Of a DNA stretch of 5,134 nucleotides, positions 1 to 4,460 are shown one piece after another (within the stretch, counting starts at the first letter, position 1; every line of letters starts with the position of its first letter). A program made the position numbers and the translations under genes. The stretch lies in assembly GCA_020846375.1 (NCBI GenBank), contig JADLDZ010000392.1, positions 1 through 5,134 on the forward strand, in the 5' to 3' direction. The stretch comes from Nitrospirales bacterium (GTDB taxonomy: Bacteria; Nitrospirota; Thermodesulfovibrionia; Thermodesulfovibrionales; Dissulfurispiraceae). The notes below the pieces were generated by a model that saw only the letters and a list, made by a program, of their open reading frames with translations, did not search any database and had not been told where the DNA came from.

Positions 1-528
1 CGGAGTGTTGATCTCCAGCCGGGCGAGACGCCGCATCAGCCTCCGCTCCGCAGCCCGCTCGATACCGAGGCGGGATACCCGCACTCCCCTCTCTCTGTCC
101 GGCTCCCTCCGCCTGCCTGTTGCTGCGCCGACAAGGGCTGCTCCGCGCATCGTCTTTCCGGCATGCAGCACCCTCCACCCGCAGGCAAAAGCCTTTCCGG
201 AAACCCCGAGGGAGTCCAGCTCCCGAAAAAGGATCTCTCGTGCTTCCTCCGGAGTGGTGCAGGGGAGTGTTTCGACGGGAAGAAGGGGGGCTGCCGCAGG
301 CTCCTGCTTCATTTTCTCAACGGTAACGACAATGGTGTCGGGCTCTCCCCGCGGGTGGCCGAGCGCCCTGAGAGCGTATTCCTTGATGATCCCCTCTACC
401 TCCTCCCGGGTATACAGCCCCTCCGCCCCTGAAATATGCATTTCATCCGTTGCGGCGGCCGGTGCAGCGGTGCGCTGACGGGTGGCCCCGGAGCGTTTTT
501 TCGATGCCCTCATCCGTACATTCCACAT
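1..528 (-). CDS. bioW: 6-carboxyhexanoate-CoA ligase (pimeloyl-CoA synthetase), partial at its C-terminus
   Basis: BioW joins pimelate to CoA using ATP, releasing AMP and pyrophosphate, and so supplies pimeloyl-CoA for BioF in biotin synthesis; it is cytoplasmic. The minus strand is open for 176 codons from ATG at 528 to the window edge. The protein begins MWNVRMRAS and carries HISGAE at residues 31-36, HPRGEPD at 58-64, a PLLPVETLPC segment at 81-90 and GVRVSR at 148-153. These match, in order and spacing, the family signatures I know from Bacillus BioW (VRMRAS, HISGGE, SRGKPD, LPV, GVRVSR). Family members are about 230-260 residues, so roughly the last 60-80 are off the left edge. The linker between MRAS and HISG is about 21 residues and rich in Ala, Arg and Thr, longer than in Bacillus. 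The ATG at 528 is chosen because the family begins within a few residues of VRMRAS; no clear Shine-Dalgarno precedes it. It is divergent from nadE. Confidence 0.93.
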   Translation of the reverse strand, partial: MWNVRMRASKKRSGATRQRTAAPAAATDEMHISGAEGLYTREEVEGIIKEYALRALGHPRGEPDTIVVTVEKMKQEPAAAPLLPVETLPCTTPEEAREILFRELDSLGVSGKAFACGWRVLHAGKTMRGAALVGAATGRRREPDRERGVRVSRLGIERAAERRLMRRLARLEINTP

Positions 529-534
529 GGTGAA

Positions 535-564
535 ATTATACCGCCGCGGATGTTTTTTTGTGCA
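535..564 (-). promoter_or_regulatory. Candidate sigma-70-type promoter for bioW
   Basis: Read on the minus strand, a perfect TATAAT lies at 540-535. TGCACA (4 of 6 matches to TTGACA) lies at 564-559, with an 18-bp spacer. The usual distance from the -10 box would put transcription start at about 528, the A of the bioW ATG, implying a leaderless or nearly leaderless message. That fits the absence of a Shine-Dalgarno sequence. Predicted by eye only. Confidence 0.45.
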
Positions 565-583
565 AGTAAAAAATCCAACTGTC

Positions 584-613
584 TTTACAAAGGCTTGTAT
601 TTCCCAGTACAAT
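584..613 (+). promoter_or_regulatory. Candidate sigma-70-type promoter for nadE
   Basis: TTTACA at 584-589 (5 of 6 to TTGACA) and TACAAT at 608-613 (5 of 6 to TATAAT) are separated by 18 bp. Predicted transcription start is about 620, only two bases before the nadE ATG at 622. The same stretch contains TACAA/TTGTA inverted half-sites (586-590, 595-599, 608-612), so a repressor could bind across the promoter. Predicted by eye only. Confidence 0.5.
586..612. repeat. TACAA/TTGTA alternating half-sites, possible operator
   Basis: Three five-base half-sites alternate in orientation: TACAA at 586-590, TTGTA at 595-599 and TACAA at 608-612. The first two form a perfect inverted repeat around AGGC; the second and third form another around an 8-base spacer. 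They cover the whole interval between the predicted nadE -35 and -10 boxes and include parts of both boxes. A transcription factor site is possible, but short AT-rich half-sites can arise by chance, and the promoter boxes themselves account for part of the pattern. Confidence 0.3.
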
Positions 614-614
614 C

Positions 615-620
615 AAGGAG
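615..620 (+). promoter_or_regulatory. AAGGAG element one base upstream of the nadE ATG
   Basis: AAGGAG is a good Shine-Dalgarno core but is only one base from the ATG at 622, much closer than the usual five to nine. No better in-frame start is seen: the alternatives are TTG at 595 (no properly spaced site) and TTG at 643 (22 bases from this element, and it would cut the conserved first strand). The element may be non-functional, particularly if transcription starts near 620. Confidence 0.35.
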
Positions 621-621
621 T

Positions 622-2364
622 ATGAAAACAGTCAGACTCGCCTTGTGCCAGATCAACCCCACGGTGGGTGATCTCGCCGGAAATGTCGGAAAAATAACGG
701 AATACATCGAAACTGCGTCGCGCCACCACCCCGATATCATCGCTTTTCCCGAGCTTGCGGTTACCGGCTACCCGCCGGAAGACCTGCTCCTGAAGCCGCA
801 GTTCATCAACGATACCCTCGAAGCCCTGCACGCGATACGGGAAAGGGTGGAGGATTTCCTGGTGATCGTGGGCTTTGTGGACAGAAGGGATGATATCTTC
901 AATGCGGCCGCCCTCCTGCACAACAGGCGCATTGTCGATATCTACCACAAGATTCATCTCCCCAACTACAGCGTCTTCGACGAGAACCGGTACTTTCAAA
1001 CGGGGGCGCGCTGTCCGGTGTACCGGATGGGAGAGGTCCTCTTCGGCTTCAATATCTGTGAGGACATCTGGTATCCAGGGGGACCCACCGCTGTCCAGGC
1101 GCTGGCAGGGGCCGAGCTCATCATCAATATCAATGCCTCTCCCTACCATATCGGGAAGTCCGGATTCAGAGAAAAAATGCTCTCCACCAGGGCGTATGAT
1201 AACAGCGTGGTGATCGCTTACCTGAATATGGTGGGCGGCCAGGACGAGCTCGTCTTTGACGGTCACAGTCTGGTGGTGGACCAGAACGGGGATTTTATCA
1301 CTGCCGGCAAAAGGTTTGAAGAGGATATGCTGGTCGTGGACCTGGACCTGGAGGCGGTGTTCATGAAGCGGCTCCACGACCCTCGCAGGAGGCAGCAGAC
1401 AAAAGCACTGAAAAGAGAGGGGGTGGAGGAGATCTCCCTTGCCCGTACACCCGGGAGCACCGAAGCCCTGCAGCCTCTTCCTCCGCGGAATATCTCCCGC
1501 CTCTCCTCCTGTCTCCTGGAGGAAGAGGCTTACAATGCCCTCGTTTTGGGGACGAGGGACTATGTAAGGAAGAACGGGTTCAGGCAGGTCTGCATCGGTC
1601 TGAGCGGCGGGGTCGATTCCGCGCTGGTGGCCGCCATCGCGGCGGATGCCGTCGGAAAGGAGAATGTCGCCTGCGTCTTCATGCCCTCTCCCTTCACCTC
1701 ACGGGAAAGCAGGGAGGATGCGGAGGAGCTCGCGCGGAACCTGGGCATCCGTCTGACCGAAGTGCCCATTACCGCGGCCTTCGAGGAATATATCGGGATG
1801 TTGCGGCCCGTGTTCGGGGACCTCCCGGCCGATACCACCGAAGAAAACCTCCAGGCGAGGATACGGGGTACGGTCCTCATGGCTCTTTCCAACAAGTTCG
1901 GCTGGCTCGTCCTCACCACGGGAAACAAGTCAGAAATGAGTGTAGGCTATGCAACCCTCTATGGGGACATGGCAGGCGGCTTTGCGGTAATTAAAGATGT
2001 GCCGAAGACGCTGGTCTATGCCTTGTGCCGATGGAAAAACGAAAAGGAGGGGCGGACGGTCATTCCGGAGCGTATCCTGGTAAAGGAGCCCACTGCCGAG
2101 CTGCGGCATGACCAGAAGGATACCGACAGCCTGCCGCCGTATGACGTGCTCGATCCCGTTCTGAAGGCATACATCGAAGAAGATAAGGCATTTGATGAAA
2201 TCGTTGCCCTCGGAGGAGACGAGGAGCGCACCAGGCGGGTCATCAGGATGGTGGATATGAGCGAATACAAGAGACGACAGGCCCCTCCCGGGATAAAGAT
2301 CACTCCCCGCGCCTTCGGACGGGACAGAAGGTTTCCCATTACGAACAGATACAGAAGCTGGTAG
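622..2364 (+). CDS. nadE: NAD+ synthase, glutamine-hydrolysing (two-domain NadE)
   Basis: This cytoplasmic enzyme catalyses the last step of NAD+ synthesis: it adenylates nicotinic acid adenine dinucleotide with ATP and amidates it with ammonia released from glutamine. The 580-aa product has an N-terminal nitrilase-fold glutaminase (about 1-270) whose catalytic triad is visible: E44 in FPELAVTGYPPEDL, K110 in YHKIHLPNY and C146 in FNICEDIW. The C-terminal synthetase (about 300-580) has the P-loop SGGVDS at 328-333, FMPSPFTSRES at 353-363, TTGNKSEMSVGYATLYGDMAGG at 432-453, KEPTAELR at 488-495, DSLPPYDVLD at 502-511 and KRRQAPPGIKI at 550-560. Length agrees with bacterial glutamine-dependent enzymes of about 540-580 aa, so it appears complete and active. 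The frame stays open upstream to 436, but that extension is antisense to bioW and unlike the family; homologues begin just before the RxALxQINPTVGD strand, supporting ATG 622. It is the first of four same-strand genes. Confidence 0.97.
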   Translation: MKTVRLALCQINPTVGDLAGNVGKITEYIETASRHHPDIIAFPELAVTGYPPEDLLLKPQFINDTLEALHAIRERVEDFLVIVGFVDRRDDIFNAAALLHNRRIVDIYHKIHLPNYSVFDENRYFQTGARCPVYRMGEVLFGFNICEDIWYPGGPTAVQALAGAELIININASPYHIGKSGFREKMLSTRAYDNSVVIAYLNMVGGQDELVFDGHSLVVDQNGDFITAGKRFEEDMLVVDLDLEAVFMKRLHDPRRRQQTKALKREGVEEISLARTPGSTEALQPLPPRNISRLSSCLLEEEAYNALVLGTRDYVRKNGFRQVCIGLSGGVDSALVAAIAADAVGKENVACVFMPSPFTSRESREDAEELARNLGIRLTEVPITAAFEEYIGMLRPVFGDLPADTTEENLQARIRGTVLMALSNKFGWLVLTTGNKSEMSVGYATLYGDMAGGFAVIKDVPKTLVYALCRWKNEKEGRTVIPERILVKEPTAELRHDQKDTDSLPPYDVLDPVLKAYIEEDKAFDEIVALGGDEERTRRVIRMVDMSEYKRRQAPPGIKITPRAFGRDRRFPITNRYRSW

Positions 2365-2413
2365 TGCTCGACGCGTCTGCAGGAGAAGCCATATACCGGA
2401 CTGGAGCAGAAGA

Positions 2414-2431
2414 GAGTGTGCCTGCACACTC
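2414..2431 (+). repeat. Seven-bp hairpin just upstream of the small exported-protein gene
   Basis: GAGTGTG (2414-2420) and CACACTC (2425-2431) are perfect inverted repeats around a CCTG loop. The hairpin abuts the Shine-Dalgarno at 2432-2440. No T-run follows, so it is not a classical terminator. It could influence translation or mRNA processing between nadE and the next gene, or serve as a DNA-level operator; no function is shown. Confidence 0.5.
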
Positions 2432-2440
2432 GGGAGGAGG
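2432..2440 (+). promoter_or_regulatory. Strong Shine-Dalgarno for the small exported-protein gene
   Basis: GGGAGGAGG lies six bases before the ATG at 2447 and is strongly complementary to the 16S 3' end. It is a main reason to regard the 104-codon frame as a real gene and to choose this start. Confidence 0.75.
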
Positions 2441-2446
2441 AAATCC

Positions 2447-2761
2447 ATGAGAAAAACCGTCAGAAGCGCGCGGCTTCCCCGGCCTGCAGGACCGCCCTGG
2501 ATCGCTGCAGCGGGATTGTTGTTTGTTTTTTTCTTTTTTTCAATAGCTTGCATCCAGGGCGCGGACAAGCCGCAGGGGACACCACAGGCCTTTCACTTTG
2601 CCAAAAACCCTGAAATCCAGCAGGTAAAGCCGAAAAAGCCGGTACGGATCAAGCTCCACCGTGGTGCGAAGGGAGAGTACTCCTGGGACCTTTCCGGCGA
2701 TAGTGTGGATGACGTGGTAAGGGCGGACAGCCGCTTGAGAAAACTCTTGAAAGTGGAGTAA
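2447..2761 (+). CDS. Small exported protein or lipoprotein of unknown function
   Basis: I do not recognise a named family. The 104-aa product has a basic N-terminus (MRKTVRSAR), a hydrophobic segment at about 18-34 (WIAAAGLLFVFFFFSIA) and Cys35, giving a signal-peptide shape. The box before the cysteine is SIAC, with Ser rather than Leu at -3, so lipid attachment is possible but not canonical; cleavage near QGA at 37-39 is the alternative. Residues 40-55 are polar, then a basic strand-like KPKKPVRIKL (61-70) leads to GEYSWDLSGDS (76-86), DDVVRADSRLRKLL and a C-terminal VE. Well-formed, GC-rich codons and the strong ribosome site support a true gene. I have a vague impression of similar small proteins in delta-proteobacterial genomes, unverified. 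It lies 82 bp after nadE and 49 bp before the ferritin-like gene. The hydrophobic stretch is encoded by unusually T-rich codons. Confidence 0.75.
   Translation: MRKTVRSARLPRPAGPPWIAAAGLLFVFFFFSIACIQGADKPQGTPQAFHFAKNPEIQQVKPKKPVRIKLHRGAKGEYSWDLSGDSVDDVVRADSRLRKLLKVE
2503..2540 (+). other. GC-rich palindrome followed by two T7 tracts inside the signal-peptide coding region
   Basis: CGCTGCAGCG at 2503-2512 is a perfect palindrome, and CCGC at 2492-2495 can also pair with GCGG at 2510-2513. After this comes a T-rich segment with T7 at 2526-2532, one C, and T7 at 2534-2540. The layout resembles a weak intrinsic terminator or slippage-prone tract. It may equally be only the coding consequence of the FVFFFFS hydrophobic core. 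Confidence 0.3.
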
Positions 2762-2800
2762 TATCACAAACAAATCCACTTCTCACTTCACTTCATCGAT

Positions 2801-2805
2801 GGAGG
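2801..2805 (+). promoter_or_regulatory. Shine-Dalgarno that fixes the ferritin-like start
   Basis: GGAGG lies five bases before ATG 2811 (MEKFSV). An in-frame upstream ATG at 2799 overlaps this element and has no site of its own at normal spacing, so 2811 is the better start and the product is 166 aa rather than 170. Confidence 0.7.
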
Positions 2806-2810
2806 ATTGC

Positions 2811-3311
2811 ATGGAAAAATTTTCTGTTAGAGAGGTTCTGGAGCAGGCGGTGCAGACGGAAAGGCTCGGATACCAGTTCTATACCATGATGACCGGGAGA
2901 TTCAAGGAGAAGGAGCCCGGAATGGCGAAGCTTTTCTCCACCCTTGCAGAGAAGGAGGTGCGGCATGAGAAGACCTTCTCCGAGCTCAAGAACCTGATCG
3001 GGGAGAGCGAGCCCGAGGGATGGGAGGAAGTTTCCCAGTATATGAGGGCCGTGGTGGAATCGGAGTTCTTCCTGGGCAAGAACAAATCCCTCCCCTCCAT
3101 GGAAGGGATTCTGACCGTGGAGGATGCCGTCAATTTCGCCGTCGGCTTCGAAAAGGAGACCCTCCTCTATTTCTACGGGCTCCGCGATGCAGTAAAAGAA
3201 AAGGATGTGGTGGACGAGATCATCAACGAAGAGAAGAGCCATATCCGGTGGCTGATGTGCTTCAAAGGTGCTTTTACCGGCAAGAGTGTACCCGGCTGTG
3301 AAATCGCGTAA
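2811..3311 (+). CDS. Ferritin-like / rubrerythrin-type di-iron protein (no rubredoxin domain)
   Basis: Predicted cytoplasmic four-helix-bundle protein with a carboxylate-bridged di-iron site; relatives act in peroxide reduction or iron handling in anaerobes, but the exact activity cannot be read from sequence. The 166-aa product shows the two-fold repeat of the superfamily. Helix 1 has E17 in TERLGYQFY; helix 2 has the ExxH motif E49-H52 in EKEVRHEK; helix 3 has E114 and E116 in FEKETLLYFYGL, one of which is the expected ligand; helix 4 has the ExxH motif E141-H144 in NEEKSHIRWL. No CxxC pairs of a rubredoxin domain follow; only C150 and C163 occur near the C-terminus, so this is not full-length rubrerythrin. 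ATG 2811 is preferred over 2799 on ribosome-site spacing. It lies between the small exported-protein gene (49 bp) and rsmI (17 bp), probably in one transcript. Confident in the fold, less so in the reaction. Confidence 0.9.
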   Translation: MEKFSVREVLEQAVQTERLGYQFYTMMTGRFKEKEPGMAKLFSTLAEKEVRHEKTFSELKNLIGESEPEGWEEVSQYMRAVVESEFFLGKNKSLPSMEGILTVEDAVNFAVGFEKETLLYFYGLRDAVKEKDVVDEIINEEKSHIRWLMCFKGAFTGKSVPGCEIA

Positions 3312-3321
3312 GACATGCTCC

Positions 3322-3326
3322 GGGAG
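3322..3326 (+). promoter_or_regulatory. Closely spaced Shine-Dalgarno for rsmI
   Basis: GGGAG ends two bases before ATG 3329. The spacing is short but no better site is near. The in-frame GTG at 3356 would start right at the conserved VPGTLYIVSTPIGN strand and lacks a clear ribosome site, so ATG 3329 is kept. The 17-bp gap after the ferritin-like stop suggests possible translational coupling. Confidence 0.45.
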
Positions 3327-3328
3327 AT

Positions 3329-4213
3329 ATGGATGAGGACAGAAAGCGAGCTGGAGTGCCCGGTACACTATATATCGTTTCCACCCCCATAGGGAACATC
3401 GAGGATATTACCCTCAGGGCGCTGCGGGTCCTGAAGGAGGTGGATCTCATTGCAGCGGAGGACACCCGCCACTCCCTCAAGCTTCTCCACCGGTACGGTA
3501 TAGCAAAGCCTGTCATAAGTTACTGGTCTGAAAAAGAAAAAGTAAGGGCCGCCCAGATCCTGGAGAAACTCCTCTCCGGGCAGTCCGTCGCCCTTGTCTC
3601 TGATGCGGGCACCCCCGGCATTTCCGATCCCGGGGCGGTATTGATACAGAAGGCGATCGGAGAGGGAGTCCCTGTCATTCCCCTCCCCGGACCCTCCGCC
3701 TTCGTAGCCGCCCTTTCTGTTTCGGGCCTTTCCACGGAAGAGTTCACCTTTCTCGGTTTCCTTCCTCCGAAGACAATCCAGCGGCAAAAGAAACTCCGCG
3801 AAATCATGCTGGAGCCCAGGACCCTGGTCTTTTACGAGGCTCCTCACCGTGTGCTCGACACTCTTTCCGATATGAGGACGGTTTTCGGAGAGAGACCCGC
3901 GGTCGTGGCGAAGGAAATTACGAAGATGCACGAGACGGTGGTGCGCGGAGCACTGTCCGGGGTTATTTCCTCCCTCGAGGCAGGCGTCATTGCGGGAGAG
4001 TATGTAATCATGGTGGAAGGGAAGAGAAAGGAGAGCGCGGGCATGGAGGAGGTCCTCGGGGAAATCCGTGCCCTGCTGAGGCGGGGGAAAGGCCGAAAAG
4101 AGGCGGTAAAACAGGTTGCGGAAGAATACGGGCTCAGCAGGAAGGAGCTCTATGATAGATCGCTCCATGAAAAGGGGAGTGAAGGCGGTGGGCAGGGGGA
4201 GGACATTTCGTAA
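3329..4213 (+). CDS. rsmI: 16S rRNA (cytidine1402-2'-O)-methyltransferase
   Basis: RsmI uses S-adenosylmethionine to methylate the ribose of C1402 in the 16S rRNA decoding centre; with RsmH, which methylates the base, it gives m4Cm1402. The 294-aa product is close to the 286 aa of the E. coli enzyme. Tetrapyrrole-methylase-fold motifs appear in order: TPIGNIEDIT at 19-28, AEDTRHS at 43-49, SDAGTPGISDPG at 91-102, PLPGPSAFVAALSVSGL at 118-134, FLPPK at 144-148, EPRTLVFYEAPHR at 162-174, AKEITKMHE at 194-202 and GEYVIMVEG at 223-231. A C-terminal helix-turn-helix-like segment (about 240-278, with GKGRKEAVKQVAEEYGLSRKE) is typical of RsmI and distinguishes it from CobA/CbiF-type corrin methylases. 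The last dozen residues are Gly-rich and probably disordered. The gene starts 17 bp after the ferritin-like gene and appears to close the four-gene cluster; no T-tailed hairpin is seen after its stop. Confidence 0.96.
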   Translation: MDEDRKRAGVPGTLYIVSTPIGNIEDITLRALRVLKEVDLIAAEDTRHSLKLLHRYGIAKPVISYWSEKEKVRAAQILEKLLSGQSVALVSDAGTPGISDPGAVLIQKAIGEGVPVIPLPGPSAFVAALSVSGLSTEEFTFLGFLPPKTIQRQKKLREIMLEPRTLVFYEAPHRVLDTLSDMRTVFGERPAVVAKEITKMHETVVRGALSGVISSLEAGVIAGEYVIMVEGKRKESAGMEEVLGEIRALLRRGKGRKEAVKQVAEEYGLSRKELYDRSLHEKGSEGGGQGEDIS

Positions 4214-4216
4214 CTT

Positions 4217-4230
4217 GTAGCAGATGCTAC
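4217..4230. repeat. Short perfect inverted repeat just after rsmI
   Basis: GTAGCA and TGCTAC form a perfect inverted repeat around GA (as RNA, a five-bp stem with an AGAT loop). It begins three bases after the rsmI stop. The following bases are A- and G-rich with no T-run, so an intrinsic terminator is not supported; an operator or weak 3'-end hairpin is possible. Confidence 0.4.
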
Positions 4231-4447
4231 TGACAGGGAAAAGAGCTGAGGCATAAAATGATTATAAAAGGAAAAAAGAAGGGAGGTGAAGCATCGGAGG
4301 TGCAGGCGGTTCTGTTGGCCGGAAAGGGTGCCCCGTCTCCTCCGAAGAAAGAAATCGTCTGGACGAGTCTCTTGCTGGTTGACTGAAGGGAAGGGGGAGG
4401 TCCTATGAGAGGGGACTGAACCCGGAGGACTAAACAAAGAACAAACC

Positions 4448-4454
4448 AGGGAGG
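4448..4454 (+). promoter_or_regulatory. Strong Shine-Dalgarno for the methyltransferase gene
   Basis: AGGGAGG lies six bases before ATG 4461, ideal spacing. A second in-frame ATG at 4467 is less well placed, so 4461 is chosen. Confidence 0.75.
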
Positions 4455-4460
4455 TTTACA

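Larger units (their letters stand above)
4214..4460 (+). other. Purine-rich 247-bp gap with inverted repeats before the methyltransferase gene
   Basis: No recognised RNA family or long gene is seen. From left to right it holds the inverted repeat at 4217-4230; a 42-codon open frame at 4258-4386 (starting MIIKGKKKGG, ending SLLLVD, with GAGG seven bases upstream) of doubtful coding status; two copies of GGAGGTG at 4282-4288 and 4296-4302; CGGAGG at 4295-4300, which can pair with CCTCCG at 4339-4344; and GACTGAA at 4381-4387 and again at 4414-4420. A weak promoter-like pair, TTGACT at 4379-4384 and TATGAG at 4404-4409, has a 19-bp spacer. I looked for cobalamin-riboswitch boxes because of the downstream gene and did not find a convincing set. 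Confidence 0.45.

Noticed and set aside
5..478. A 157-codon plus-strand open frame at the left edge
   Set aside because: It is antisense to bioW, Arg/Ser/Pro-rich with no recognisable motif, and has no ribosome site; the minus strand has clear family motifs.
436..621. N-terminal extension of nadE by 62 residues
   Set aside because: It overlaps the bioW start antisense, crosses the predicted promoters and has no counterpart in the NadE family, which begins at the strand just after ATG 622.
613..1377. A 254-codon minus-strand open frame opposite nadE
   Set aside because: It is a shadow of the GC-rich nadE codons; the plus strand carries the complete glutaminase triad.
1930..2568. A 212-codon minus-strand open frame over the nadE end and the small gene
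   Set aside because: No recognisable domains, and it opposes strong coding and ribosome-site evidence on the plus strand.
2793..3368. A 191-codon minus-strand open frame opposite the ferritin-like gene
   Set aside because: It is the antisense of the ExxH-containing gene; His/Leu-rich composition reflects reverse-complemented Glu/Lys/Met codons.
3368..4168. A 266-codon minus-strand open frame opposite rsmI
   Set aside because: rsmI has all family motifs on the plus strand; this frame has none.
4217..4290. Intrinsic terminator after rsmI
   Set aside because: The GTAGCA/TGCTAC stem is short and is followed by A- and G-rich DNA, not a T-run.
4150..4437. A 95-codon minus-strand open frame across the rsmI end and the following gap
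   Set aside because: It overlaps rsmI antisense and its Ser/Pro/Phe-rich product reflects the purine-rich plus strand; no motif or convincing ribosome site.
4214..4460. Cobalamin riboswitch in front of the methyltransferase gene
   Set aside because: Expected given the gene family, but the conserved boxes in the right order and spacing (the GGTG-containing segments, the GCCACTG-like B12 box) could not be found by eye; a covariance search would decide.
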